This document shows, piece after piece, positions 33,227-42,878 of a DNA stretch of 64,000 nt. The DNA lies in assembly GCA_037143795.1 (NCBI GenBank), contig JBAWXZ010000002.1, positions 124,001-188,000 on the forward strand, read 5' to 3'. This stretch comes from Firm-13 sp037143795 (GTDB lineage Bacteria > Bacillota > Clostridia > Saccharofermentanales > Saccharofermentanaceae). The translations under genes and the position numbers were made by a program. Every line of letters starts with the position of its first letter. The stretch's first letter is position 1. The notes beneath the pieces were generated by a model. The model ran no database searches. It was not told the origin of the DNA and was given only the letters and a program-made list of their open reading frames with translations.

Positions 33227-34963
33227 ATGGGCCAGAGGCTTGACAGAGTCATGTACCGGATAAGCGTCATTTATATTGCACTCCCCATATTTATTTTTCT
33301 TGCCAGTTGGCTGAGGCTTATAGTAGCGGTTCCTGTTTGCATTATTTTTCTTGTCAGTCTTTTTCTGATGATCAAAAATCAGCCCGAGCCGATAAAATGG
33401 CATATAACCAGAGCGCAGTGGTGTGTGGTGGCGGTGTCGGTTATCATACTCGCATTGTGGGTTTTCTTTTCCGGAATCGGCGGGTTTTCCTTCCAGAATA
33501 TTGACTATCATGACAGGAATGCAATCTTCCGGGATTTGATTGATAGATCCTGGCCGGTAATTTATAATTTTTCGCCTGACGTAAGAGGTGCGATGCAAGG
33601 ACTCATTGCCCTTCCCGAACAGGGTGTGCTCTCGTATTATATTGCTTTCTGGCTTCCCGCAGCCCTTGCCGGCAAAGTTTTCGGATGGTATGCAGCAAAT
33701 GCTGTTCTCTATTTCTGGGCACTTTCCGGTGTGCTTCTGATTGTCTATTATATTTTCAGGACACTGCGCCGGGTCTCTATCCGGTCGGTGCTGATTTTTA
33801 TCTTTTTTTCGGGATTGGATATTGTTGGATATTTACTGATCAACAAAGGTGCTGTGCCGTCACTGGTCAGCCATATCGAGTGGTGGGCCGGATATCAGTA
33901 CTCTTCCAATACTACTCTTCTGTTTTGGGTCTTTAACCAGGCGCTGATCCCGTGGCTTGCTATTATGCTGCTTATGAACATGAAAAATTCCAGGTCGCTG
34001 TTTTTTATGTATGCGCTGCTTTTGTTATACGGGCCTTTTCCGTTCATGGGAATGCTGCCGTTTGTGCTGTGGAAGGCATATACGGGATATCCGCTTAGTA
34101 TAAAAACGCAGAAACTCTCATTTTCCGCTTTGCTGAAACAAACAGGCGGATGGATTTGGGGCGGAATAAGGCGTGCACTTACCTTTGAAAACATTGCCGG
34201 AGGAATAAGCGTTCTGGTTATTACCGGCATATATTTTTCGAACAATGTGTCTTCCGGACGATATATGGGGGTCAATTCGATCGTGCCTGCCTATTTCTCT
34301 TTTTTTGCCCTGGAAGCCGGACTGTATCTACTGCTTCTGTTTGCCTATTTCAGGAAATATCCGGTCTACTGGATATGCCTGATCAGCCTCATTCTGATTC
34401 CGCTTTTTCAAGTTGGGATCTATCAGGATTTTTGCATGAGGGTTTCCATACCGGCCCTTTTCATGACTCAGTTCTTGATTCAGAAAGTGCTTGCCGGGAA
34501 AATGAGCATAGAGGGCAAGGATGAAAATACTGCCTTAGCACAACCTGAACATGCACAAAGGGAAACTGCTTCGCGAAATATCGGTTCAGGACATTTTTTT
34601 GCAGTCTCCGGACAGGACCAAAGGATCATTTCGTTTTTATTGTCGGTAATGCTTTGTATAGGTGCCGTTGTCCCTGTTCAGGAAATTGCAAGATCTCTTT
34701 GGAATACATTTCCGGAATATGCTCCAACACATAATGCTATGTCTGCGCTCGGTGAGACAATGAAAAATTCCAATGTGAAGATCCTTGTTTCCTGGGGGAA
34801 TTCCCTCGTTGGCCAAAGCAGCAACGGTCAGCTTTGGGCAGATGAAAAAAAGTCGCTCCAAAATGTTGATATAATTATGACCAATGAAATAACAACACTG
34901 AATTATATAGCGACAACCGAAGGCAATATATTCTGCGGTTATTTGGCGCGCGAACCTTCATAA
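33227..34963 (+). CDS. Polytopic membrane protein, first of a tandem paralogous pair
   Basis: A 578-residue protein of unrecognised family. About ten membrane segments fill residues 10-430, with an extracellular-looking GGFSFQNIDYHDRNAIFRDLI segment after the third; an acidic/aromatic loop here resembles GT-C glycosyltransferases. A linker and a ~130-residue C-terminal part with one more membrane segment follow. ATG 33227 has GCGGAGGGA upstream and lies just outside the IS end. It is clearly homologous to the next gene, so this is a tandem duplication. A role in envelope glycan transfer is inference from context. Confidence 0.75.
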   Translation: MGQRLDRVMYRISVIYIALPIFIFLASWLRLIVAVPVCIIFLVSLFLMIKNQPEPIKWHITRAQWCVVAVSVIILALWVFFSGIGGFSFQNIDYHDRNAIFRDLIDRSWPVIYNFSPDVRGAMQGLIALPEQGVLSYYIAFWLPAALAGKVFGWYAANAVLYFWALSGVLLIVYYIFRTLRRVSIRSVLIFIFFSGLDIVGYLLINKGAVPSLVSHIEWWAGYQYSSNTTLLFWVFNQALIPWLAIMLLMNMKNSRSLFFMYALLLLYGPFPFMGMLPFVLWKAYTGYPLSIKTQKLSFSALLKQTGGWIWGGIRRALTFENIAGGISVLVITGIYFSNNVSSGRYMGVNSIVPAYFSFFALEAGLYLLLLFAYFRKYPVYWICLISLILIPLFQVGIYQDFCMRVSIPALFMTQFLIQKVLAGKMSIEGKDENTALAQPEHAQRETASRNIGSGHFFAVSGQDQRIISFLLSVMLCIGAVVPVQEIARSLWNTFPEYAPTHNAMSALGETMKNSNVKILVSWGNSLVGQSSNGQLWADEKKSLQNVDIIMTNEITTLNYIATTEGNIFCGYLAREPS

Positions 34964-35044
34964 ACCGATCTGCGCCGGCTTTCTGCATGAAAGAATTGCA
35001 TGTTCATGCCGGACGGCAACCTTTATTCTCAGGGTTAATTGCTC

Positions 35045-35050
35045 TATAAT
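35045..35050 (+). promoter_or_regulatory. -10 element before the second paralog
   Basis: TATAAT at 35045-35050, with only a weak TTTATT at the -35 position, 32 bases before ATG 35082. An imperfect inverted repeat (GCATGAA/TTCATGC) lies at 34985-35009. Confidence 0.4.
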
Positions 35051-35081
35051 AAGTGCATACGGAAAATGGAGGATTTTATGG

Positions 35082-36809
35082 ATGGGTCACAAACTTGACC
35101 GGGTCATATATGAAATAAGTGTCGTCTATATTGCGCTTCCCATATTCATTTTCCTTGCAGGCTGGCTGCGTCCGGCCGTTGCAATTCCTGCCTGTATTAT
35201 TTTCCTGGTAAGCCTGTTTCTATTGATGAAAAATCACCCGGCGCCTATTTCATGGCACTTGACCAGGGAAAAGCGGCTCGTCGTGATCGTATCGATTATC
35301 CTTCTGGCCGTATGGGTGCTTTTTTCCGGCCAGGGCGGCTTCTCCTTCCAGAATGCCGATTACCAGTACCGCAATGCGATTTTCCGTGACCTGATTGAGA
35401 AATCGTGGCCGGTCATCTATAACTATAATCCGCAGAATATTCCCGCCAATTCAAGTATCGCCGGCACATCGAATTTGGCTGTACTTACATACTACATTGC
35501 ATTCTGGCTTCCGGGGGCGCTATTCGGCAAGCTTTTCGGCTGGTATGCGGGGAACGCATTTTTGTATTTCTGGTCGCTTCTGGGTATAGTTCTGATAGTC
35601 TATTATTTATTCAGGACGCTGCGTAATACGAGTGTGTGGTCGGTTGTGATCCTGATTTTCTTTTCAGGTCTGGATATTCTGGGATATGTAATTATCAGCG
35701 GAAAATATCCCGGTCCTATCGACCATATTGAATGGTGGTCGGGGTTTCAGTACTCATCAAACACAACGCTGCTATTTTGGGTTTTCAATCAAACGATCAC
35801 GATATGGCTTGCCATTCTTTTGATTCTGAATTTGAAAAATACACGTTCCCTGTTTTTCCTGTATGCGATGCTTCTCCTTCATGGACCTTTCCCCTTTCTG
35901 GGAATGCTGCCGATAGTCCTTTGGAAAGCATATCAGGGATATCCGCTTACAATACCGACCGAAGATACGGAACGTAAAAATCCTGTTTTCGTGTTTTTGT
36001 TGTGGTTTTGGAACGGAGTCAGAAGGGCCCTTTCCTTTGAAAATGTATTTGGAGGGATCAGTGTTCTTCTGATCATCTATCTGTATCTTTCCAACAACAT
36101 GTCGGCAGGGAAGACGGGGACAAATAATTTTTCTTTCAACTATTGTGTGTTTGTTTTTTTCGAAGGCGGGATGTATCTGCTTTTTCTTTATGTGGATCAC
36201 CACAGAAAACCTCTTTACTGGATCTCCCTTATAAGCCTTCTGCTGATTCCGTTTTTCAAAGTTGGATCAAGCCAGGATTTCTGTATGCGTGTATCCATTC
36301 CTGCACTTTTTATGGTGCAGATTCTTATTCAGCAGACCCTTTTAGGCAGACAGGAACAAAAACAGGAACAAAAACAGGAAGATAAGCAGGAACAAAAACC
36401 CGGGGAAATGGATGAACTGCAGGACGGGACAGGACCGGCGTCTGTGAAACCGGTAGTGGACGGCAGACATACGCTCTCTTCAGGCGAGAGGAAGATCATC
36501 CGGGTAATTTTTATCATTCTTCTGGTAATCGGCTCTGTGGTACCGATTCAGGAGATTTCCCGGTCCGTTGTTTTTACACTGCCCGCCTATGAAGTTACAA
36601 GATCCGCTATGATTTCTGTAGGAACCGCACTTCAGGATTCGGGAAATCCAGTGCTGGTACCGGCAGGGAAGTCTATTCTTAAACAGAGCCAATATGGAAT
36701 CACATGGACCGATTCGGTTAAGACGCTCGATAAGAGCGGAACGGATTTGAGTAACTTCATGGGACCCGTTAAGGACAGTTTTTTCTATGAATATTTAGCG
36801 CGGCGGTAG
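35082..36809 (+). CDS. Polytopic membrane protein, second of a tandem paralogous pair
   Basis: A 575-residue homolog of the preceding gene with the same start (MGHKLDRVIYEISVVYIALP), the same GGFSFQNADYQYRNAIFRDLIEKSWPVIYN segment and the same membrane pattern. It differs by a charged linker near residues 424-440 built of QEQK units (see repeat). GGAGG lies eight bases before ATG 35082. Function not recognised; a GT-C-type glycan transferase is possible. YfhO follows. Confidence 0.75.
   Translation: MGHKLDRVIYEISVVYIALPIFIFLAGWLRPAVAIPACIIFLVSLFLLMKNHPAPISWHLTREKRLVVIVSIILLAVWVLFSGQGGFSFQNADYQYRNAIFRDLIEKSWPVIYNYNPQNIPANSSIAGTSNLAVLTYYIAFWLPGALFGKLFGWYAGNAFLYFWSLLGIVLIVYYLFRTLRNTSVWSVVILIFFSGLDILGYVIISGKYPGPIDHIEWWSGFQYSSNTTLLFWVFNQTITIWLAILLILNLKNTRSLFFLYAMLLLHGPFPFLGMLPIVLWKAYQGYPLTIPTEDTERKNPVFVFLLWFWNGVRRALSFENVFGGISVLLIIYLYLSNNMSAGKTGTNNFSFNYCVFVFFEGGMYLLFLYVDHHRKPLYWISLISLLLIPFFKVGSSQDFCMRVSIPALFMVQILIQQTLLGRQEQKQEQKQEDKQEQKPGEMDELQDGTGPASVKPVVDGRHTLSSGERKIIRVIFIILLVIGSVVPIQEISRSVVFTLPAYEVTRSAMISVGTALQDSGNPVLVPAGKSILKQSQYGITWTDSVKTLDKSGTDLSNFMGPVKDSFFYEYLARR
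36351..36398 (+). repeat. Four in-frame 12-base repeats coding QEQK
   Basis: Units CAGGAACAAAAA occur at 36351, 36363 and 36387, and a variant CAGGAAGATAAG at 36375. They encode Gln-Glu-Gln-Lys in a cytoplasmic or linker region. Copy-number change would keep frame. Confidence 0.85.
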
Positions 36810-36884
36810 TACCGGAAAATGCAGCGCGACATTTGCCTGTCAATATTATAAAATCATGTCAGGGAACAGAGGAGGGTACAATCG

Positions 36885-39803
36885 GTGATTGAGCGAAAAT
36901 CCTTGCAGTCCAAACAAAGGGAAGCAGATCCTGAAACCATTCGCGATAAAAGGAGTCCTGCGGTATTTATGGCTTTTGTGTGCACTGCACTTCTTTTAAC
37001 GGTACTGTTTGCTGTTCTGGGTTTTTATCCGTTTGGCACATATTCTGTAATTGTATCCGACCTCGCAGCGCAGTATGCGCCCAATCTGGCAGCTTACAAG
37101 AACCAGTTCCTGACCGGGGGGGTTCAGACCTACTCTTTTCTTATCGGAATGGGCAAGAATACATTTGGCTTTTTCGCCTATTACCTGGCAAGTCCAATCA
37201 ATTTTGTGACATTCCTATTTCCAACCCGCATGATTTCCGAAGCAGTCCTGGTCCTGATCACCATTAAGCTATCCCTTGCCTCCGCATTCATGACTCTGTT
37301 TCTGCGCAGACGTTTTCATTCCCGGTCCGGTTTTGCGATTGTTTTCGGTATCATGTATGCATTCTGCTCGTACGCGATGGTCTATATGATCAATATTATG
37401 TGGCTGGACGGGTTCTTCCTTCTGCCGCTTCTATTGTTTTTTATTGAGCAGTTCCTTGACAGCAACAGATACTGGTGGCGGGTTGCGCTCACCTTATTTG
37501 TATTATTTGTGTCCGGATTTTATATTGCATACATGGTTGGAATCTTCTCGTTTTTTTATCTTCTCGCGCGGCTCTTTGAAACAAAGCCGATTGAAAATAC
37601 AGATCTGCTTAATCCGTCTGTGCCGGCAGAAGGAGCATCAACAAAAAGGACGGGGAAGTCAGTTTTATTGTTTGTCGGGAGTGCCGTGCTCGCGGCCGGC
37701 ATGTCCGCCGCAGTTCTTATTCCCGGCGGACTTGATATTCTCGGGAATCCGGATCAGTCAGCCAAAAATATAACAGTCGATACAAACTTTAAATTTGTGG
37801 ATTTTTTTAACCAGTTTTTTGCGGGATCATTTGATACTCTTTCGAACAATAAGCCGCTGGTTTACTGCGGACTTGCCGTTCTTTTCCTGTGTGTCCTCTT
37901 CTTCCTGAACCCGTATTTTTCAAGACGTCAGAAAAGCCTGGCAGGAGGTGCGCTGCTGGTTTTTGTTTTCAGTTTCAACCTGTCCTTGCTTGACCTCGCG
38001 TGGCAGCTTTTTGATTCGCCGAACTGGTTTATGTTTCGTTATTCGTTCCTTTTCGTATTCGTACTTCTTGTTATTGCGTATGCCTCGTTTATACACCTGC
38101 AGAGCCTCAAGCCGGGGAAATTTGCCATCGCGGGAATCATAATCCTGTCGCTGCTGCTTATTGTTCAGAGCTTCGGCGACCTGGCGAATGCAGGAGACCG
38201 GTTCTATATCAATTTTTTTGTGGGCGGACTGGAACTGCTTTGTCTCTATGCAATGTCCGGTGTTGTGTTTCCGAAAAACATAGCCAATCTGAAAAGACTT
38301 GTGCCGGCCCTTCTGGTGATACTCATTTGCGTGGAAATGGCCTGTGTGAATCCGCTCTATGTGAGGAACGTGTTTGGAGGCGCAACCAAAAGGGAACCGT
38401 TTATCAGTGCGTTTGATCAGGCGCAGAGTCTGGTGGCCATTGCCAGGGCGGATGCGCAGGCATCGGTTCAAACGACTGCGGATGCAGCTGCGAAGAAGGT
38501 TCCTGTGCCGTTTTACCGGATGGAGACGGATGGAGAGATCCTTGATGGCCTGCACCCGATGAATGCAGGTCTGTATCTGGGATATCCTTCCATTTCTACT
38601 TTCACTTCTTCATCCAATAAAGAGCTCAACCGGTTTTTGAAGCAGCTTGGCTATAACACGAATTACAATTATTTTACATCCTCGCATATGTATTCATCGG
38701 TTGTGACGGACTCTTTTCTGGGAATCCGGTATATTCTCTCCGAAAAAGAAAATATCGGCGGATACCGGAAGCTGGGCGCAAGTGCCGGCGGAAAGTTATT
38801 TTTGCAAAAAAACAGCCAGGCGCTGCCGCTTCTGTTTACGGTGAATAAGGATGCCGCTGCCTTTGATATTTTTGCAATGGAAAGTGATCCTGCAAATAAG
38901 AATCTGTTCGTACTGCAGGATGAATTGCTGGTCTCGCTTTTTGGTGCGTCGGCGTTTGCTGAACCGGTATATTATGAGACGCAGGCGGCTTCTCCGGTTA
39001 TTTACAATGCAATAATCAAGGAAGAGGAACCGAAACCTGCCGTTGGACCAGGTGAATCAACCGGATTAACGACATCAACCGCAGTGGATACCTTATCGGA
39101 TAAATCCGGGACACAGACTGATTCTGATCTTCTCGGCAATGAGCCTGTAGGCAAAGCGACACAATACGGCACGACGTATCTTCGGATAAGCCCGAAGGAC
39201 GTATTGTCCCTGACCTATGATGTAAAGATTACAAGCCGGGATCCGCTCTTTGTGTCATTCCCGGCTGTAGAAAGAAATGATCAGGCGGATGTCTATGTGA
39301 ACGGTTCGTTTTATCAGGAACTTTCCTCATCTGCGTTCTCCCAGATTATATCCCTTGGATCATTTGACCCGGGCGATACGGTTTCCGTTTCGATCCGTGC
39401 CGATGTGGATTACTTCTCGATCATTGACGCACAATTTTACTATTGCAATACCGCACTCTTTGAAAAGGAGCTTTCCTCTGCGGTTCAGGGACAGAATGTG
39501 AAGATAACAGAGGTAAAGGACGGATATGTATCCGCACAGGTTTCTGTGCCGGAGGACCAGCTTCTGCTGACCACGATTCCATATGAAAAAGGATGGGTTC
39601 TTCTCGTGGACGGCGTAAAGACCGCTGTTACTCCCTATCAGGATGCCTTGATCAGTGTGCCGCTTTCTGCAGGTACACACACAATTACTCTTTCCTACAC
39701 AGCGCCGGGCATGTGGGCGGGCGCTGCCGCATCAGGTGCTGCGATTATTGTTTTTGCAGGAGCTGTAATCTTTACTTATAGAAAAAGGAGCGGATCAGTA
39801 TGA
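36885..39803 (+). CDS. YfhO-family membrane glycosyltransferase-like protein
   Basis: A 972-residue member of the YfhO family. PFGTYSVIVSDLAAQYAPNL near 48 and the RTGMGKN-like LIGMGKNTFGFFAYYLASP are YfhO hallmarks. About a dozen membrane segments are followed by a large extracellular domain (about 500-945) and a last segment before a basic tail. In Bacillus, YfhO is a transferase that decorates lipoteichoic acid with a sugar carried by a CsbB-made lipid. GTG 36885 follows GAGGAGGG; the stop overlaps birA. Confidence 0.88.
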   Translation: MIERKSLQSKQREADPETIRDKRSPAVFMAFVCTALLLTVLFAVLGFYPFGTYSVIVSDLAAQYAPNLAAYKNQFLTGGVQTYSFLIGMGKNTFGFFAYYLASPINFVTFLFPTRMISEAVLVLITIKLSLASAFMTLFLRRRFHSRSGFAIVFGIMYAFCSYAMVYMINIMWLDGFFLLPLLLFFIEQFLDSNRYWWRVALTLFVLFVSGFYIAYMVGIFSFFYLLARLFETKPIENTDLLNPSVPAEGASTKRTGKSVLLFVGSAVLAAGMSAAVLIPGGLDILGNPDQSAKNITVDTNFKFVDFFNQFFAGSFDTLSNNKPLVYCGLAVLFLCVLFFLNPYFSRRQKSLAGGALLVFVFSFNLSLLDLAWQLFDSPNWFMFRYSFLFVFVLLVIAYASFIHLQSLKPGKFAIAGIIILSLLLIVQSFGDLANAGDRFYINFFVGGLELLCLYAMSGVVFPKNIANLKRLVPALLVILICVEMACVNPLYVRNVFGGATKREPFISAFDQAQSLVAIARADAQASVQTTADAAAKKVPVPFYRMETDGEILDGLHPMNAGLYLGYPSISTFTSSSNKELNRFLKQLGYNTNYNYFTSSHMYSSVVTDSFLGIRYILSEKENIGGYRKLGASAGGKLFLQKNSQALPLLFTVNKDAAAFDIFAMESDPANKNLFVLQDELLVSLFGASAFAEPVYYETQAASPVIYNAIIKEEEPKPAVGPGESTGLTTSTAVDTLSDKSGTQTDSDLLGNEPVGKATQYGTTYLRISPKDVLSLTYDVKITSRDPLFVSFPAVERNDQADVYVNGSFYQELSSSAFSQIISLGSFDPGDTVSVSIRADVDYFSIIDAQFYYCNTALFEKELSSAVQGQNVKITEVKDGYVSAQVSVPEDQLLLTTIPYEKGWVLLVDGVKTAVTPYQDALISVPLSAGTHTITLSYTAPGMWAGAAASGAAIIVFAGAVIFTYRKRSGSV

Positions 39804-40804
39804 GTCCATGGCGGGAGGAACTGCTTTCTGTGCTTAAGGAAAGCGGGGAGCAATATGTTAAGGGGGAAGAACTTGCCGAAAGGTTTGGATTCTCACGTGC
39901 CGCAGTCTGGAAGAAAATTTCCATTCTCCGGTCTGAGGGATACCCGATTGAGGCGACAACAAATCGCGGCTATCGAATCGCTTCAAAGGACAGGGAATTT
40001 GAAAAACAGGTAAGGGACGCCCTGGCGGTAGCAAAGCTAGACGGGATTTTTGATGTCCATGTGACGGATACGACACCTTCGACGAATCTATGGGCCCGCG
40101 AGGCCGGTGCCCGCGAGGCAGGTGCCGGCGGAGGGAAGGAAGTCGGCGTTTTCGCAGCGCTTAAACAGACAGCCGGGCGCGGACGCCGCGGCAGAACCTG
40201 GATTTCCGATACGGACGAAGGACTTTGGTTCTCCTTTTTGCTGAGGCCCCAGGTGGAGCCCCGTTCTGCTTCGTCCCTGACACTTCTTTTCGGCCTGTGC
40301 ATAATGGAGGCGATTCAGCAAACCTGTAACGTTCCGGTAGGAATCAAGTGGCCGAATGATATCATTTCTTTACAGAACGGCAAAAAAATTTGTGGTATAT
40401 TATCAGAGACGAGCATGGAAGATAATCTTATTTCCTATGCGGTTGTCGGATGCGGAATCAATGTGGCGCAAAAGTCTTTTCCCGCGGAAATTGAAGCTGT
40501 TGCGACTTCACTTCTGATGGAAGGCGCACAGACAGACAAAACAGCGCTTCTGACCGCCGTCCTCCGTGAGGTGGCGGTACGGTACCCGGCATATATTAAA
40601 GACCCGGCCGGGTTCATCCCCGAATACCACACCCACTGTGCGACGCTTGGCCGTATAGTCCGGATCGAATCCGGCACACAGGAGGAAGGCACCGCAATTG
40701 ATATTACCGACGGGGGGGATCTTGTTGTCAGGCGGACGGACGGCACGACACTTAACTGTACGTCCGGAGAGGTCAGCGTCCGCGGTATGCTGGGATATAT
40801 GTAG
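39800..40804 (+). CDS. birA: Bifunctional biotin-protein ligase and repressor
   Basis: A 334-residue protein. A winged helix-turn-helix (about residues 1-60) precedes the biotinyl ligase domain with GRGRRGR (126-132), GIKWPNDI and a C-terminal SH3-like domain. It attaches biotin to carboxylases and can repress biotin genes. A short direct repeat AREAGAREAGAGGG sits near 99-112. The ATG overlaps the yfhO stop, an odd pairing for a metabolic enzyme. Confidence 0.95.
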   Translation: MSPWREELLSVLKESGEQYVKGEELAERFGFSRAAVWKKISILRSEGYPIEATTNRGYRIASKDREFEKQVRDALAVAKLDGIFDVHVTDTTPSTNLWAREAGAREAGAGGGKEVGVFAALKQTAGRGRRGRTWISDTDEGLWFSFLLRPQVEPRSASSLTLLFGLCIMEAIQQTCNVPVGIKWPNDIISLQNGKKICGILSETSMEDNLISYAVVGCGINVAQKSFPAEIEAVATSLLMEGAQTDKTALLTAVLREVAVRYPAYIKDPAGFIPEYHTHCATLGRIVRIESGTQEEGTAIDITDGGDLVVRRTDGTTLNCTSGEVSVRGMLGYM

Positions 40805-40820
40805 GTTTGAGATGACAAGG

Positions 40821-40880
40821 AGCGATTCGGGATCTTACTGAGTGATTTGGGATTTTATTAAGTGATTTGAAAAGAGTAAG
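40821..40880 (+). repeat. Three tandem 20-base repeats upstream of pgcA
   Basis: Units starting AGCGATTCGGGATC (40821), AGTGATTTGGGATT (40841) and AGTGATTTGAAAAG (40861) are exactly 20 bases apart. The first two match in most positions; the third keeps only the first half. They could be phased protein sites or a relic. Confidence 0.6.
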
Positions 40881-40924
40881 TGGATACAAAAGGGCGAAAA
40901 AAAGATGCTGCAGGAGGATGACAA

Positions 40925-42712
40925 ATGGAGAATTATGAGAAGCTTTACGAAATCTGGAGTACCGACACATATTTTGATGAGCTGACAAGGGAAGAACTGG
41001 AAAGCATCCGTGATGACAGGCAGGAAATCGAAGAACGGTTCTACCGGGAACTTGCTTTTGGAACCGGCGGACTCCGCGGAATTATCGGTGCAGGCACCAA
41101 CCGCATGAATATATACACGGTTGCCAAAGCGACGGCCGGACTTGCGCAGTATATTAAGAATGAAGGCGCTGAGGCGATGGCCCGCGGTGTTGTTATTTCC
41201 TTCGACTCCCGTCACTTTTCGCCGGAATTCGCACAGATGGCTGCCCGTGTGCTTACCCGCGCCGGCATTCGCGTGCATCTTTCGGACGAACTCAGACCGG
41301 TCCCGCTGTTATCTTATTCCGTACGGTATTTCAAAGCATTTTCCGGGGTTATGATAACAGCAAGCCACAATCCGTCAAAATATAACGGATACAAAGTATA
41401 TGGGGAAGACGGCGGACAGGTTACGCTTGAAGCTGCCGATGAGATCCTTACCCGGATGGAGGATTACAAGGATGTCCGTACAGCGATAGCCGACACGATG
41501 GATCAGGCCCTCGCCAGCGGGCTGCTGACACTGTTCGGCGAAGAAGTTGACAAAGCATACACCGACATGCTGGAAGGCCTTGTAATTGACAGGGCGGCGA
41601 TTGACCGCCATAAGGACATGTCCATCGTATACACACCGCTTCACGGCTCCGGCAATAAGCCGGTTCGCAGAATCCTCTCCCGCGTAGGATTTACCAATAT
41701 TCATGTTGTTCCCGAGCAGGAACAGCCGGACGGAAGCTTCCCGACGGTTATTTCCCCTAACCCGGAAGATCCGAGAGCCCTGCAGATGGGCGTTGACCTT
41801 GCCAGAAAAGTCGGTGCCAATCTGGTCATCGGTACCGATCCGGACAGCGACCGTATAGGCGTTACGGTACGCACCATGGAAAACGGACAGGAGATCTATA
41901 AGCCGCTTACAGGAAATCAGATCGGCATCATGCTCCTGGACTATATCCTTTCCTCCAAAAAAACCCTGGGCACGCTGCCGGAGAATTCATTTGCAGTAAC
42001 AACCATCGTATCAAGCAAATTGGCAGGTCCCATATGCCGTTATTACGGCGTCGAACTGCAGGAGGTCCTTACAGGATTCAAGTTCATCGGCGAGAGAATA
42101 CGCATCGATGATGAAGAGGGCGATAAGCACTTCCAGTTCGGATTCGAGGAGAGCTACGGGTATCTCGCCGGCGTAAATGTGCGCGATAAGGATGCCGTGG
42201 TATCCGCGATGCTGATCGCCGGAATGGCTGCTCAGTCCCAGGATAAGGGAGAAACACTGGCGGACCGCATCGAAGACCTGTACCGGCGCTTCGGATATGG
42301 TTTTGAAGACGCCGTATCCTTTACCCTTGAAGGCAAAGAAGGCGTCGAGCGGATCGGCGGTGCCATGCGTACACTGCGCGATGAACTGCAGGCCGTAAAA
42401 ACAGCATCCGATGTATCCGGCCTTCTTGCCGGAATAGAAGTTAAAGCCGTCTGTGATTACCAGACGAGCAAGCGCTTTGATTTTGCCGGGGGCAAGGTAT
42501 CCGTATCTGCAATAGACCTTCCCGAATCCGATGTGCTTCTGTATGAACTTGACGGCGAAAAAGGACTCGACTGGGCATGCGTCCGTCCATCAGGAACCGA
42601 ACCGAAGCTGAAGATCTACTTTGGCATTTACGGCGCTCAGAAGGAGTCATCCCTGGCGCGTCTTGCGGACATCAAAAAAATGATGTCTGCATGGGTGGAA
42701 GCCAGACTGTAA
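40925..42712 (+). CDS. pgcA: Alpha-phosphoglucomutase
   Basis: A 595-residue enzyme interconverting glucose-6-phosphate and glucose-1-phosphate, closely similar to Bacillus PgcA. The catalytic serine is Ser147 in TASHNP; metal loop DPDSDR near 305; sugar loop GFEESYG; phosphate site RPSGTEPKLK near 557. The product feeds UDP-glucose for glycolipids and wall polymers, which suits this glycosylation neighbourhood. GGAGG precedes the ATG. Confidence 0.95.
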   Translation: MENYEKLYEIWSTDTYFDELTREELESIRDDRQEIEERFYRELAFGTGGLRGIIGAGTNRMNIYTVAKATAGLAQYIKNEGAEAMARGVVISFDSRHFSPEFAQMAARVLTRAGIRVHLSDELRPVPLLSYSVRYFKAFSGVMITASHNPSKYNGYKVYGEDGGQVTLEAADEILTRMEDYKDVRTAIADTMDQALASGLLTLFGEEVDKAYTDMLEGLVIDRAAIDRHKDMSIVYTPLHGSGNKPVRRILSRVGFTNIHVVPEQEQPDGSFPTVISPNPEDPRALQMGVDLARKVGANLVIGTDPDSDRIGVTVRTMENGQEIYKPLTGNQIGIMLLDYILSSKKTLGTLPENSFAVTTIVSSKLAGPICRYYGVELQEVLTGFKFIGERIRIDDEEGDKHFQFGFEESYGYLAGVNVRDKDAVVSAMLIAGMAAQSQDKGETLADRIEDLYRRFGYGFEDAVSFTLEGKEGVERIGGAMRTLRDELQAVKTASDVSGLLAGIEVKAVCDYQTSKRFDFAGGKVSVSAIDLPESDVLLYELDGEKGLDWACVRPSGTEPKLKIYFGIYGAQKESSLARLADIKKMMSAWVEARL

Positions 42713-42754
42713 AGACTATACCGCTGCACATTACCGGAATCACAAAAGCAACAC

Positions 42755-42787
42755 AGGCACCCCCGCAAAACCGGAGGGTGCCTTTTT
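42755..42787 (+). terminator. Intrinsic terminator after pgcA
   Basis: AGGCACCC (42755-42762) pairs with GGGTGCCT (42776-42783), followed by TTTTT. Confidence 0.9.
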
Positions 42788-42826
42788 GCGGTGGCAACTC
42801 ATTGAGATGCTATTCGATGTAATATG

Positions 42827-42835
42827 TGGTAAAAT
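42827..42835 (+). promoter_or_regulatory. Extended -10 promoter for the GT2-GtrA gene
   Basis: TGGTAAAAT is an extended -10 element about 44 bases before the chosen ATG; no good -35 is seen. Confidence 0.4.
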
Positions 42836-42878
42836 TAACATCGAAATTGAAAAATTATCAATATATGAGGACGGACAC

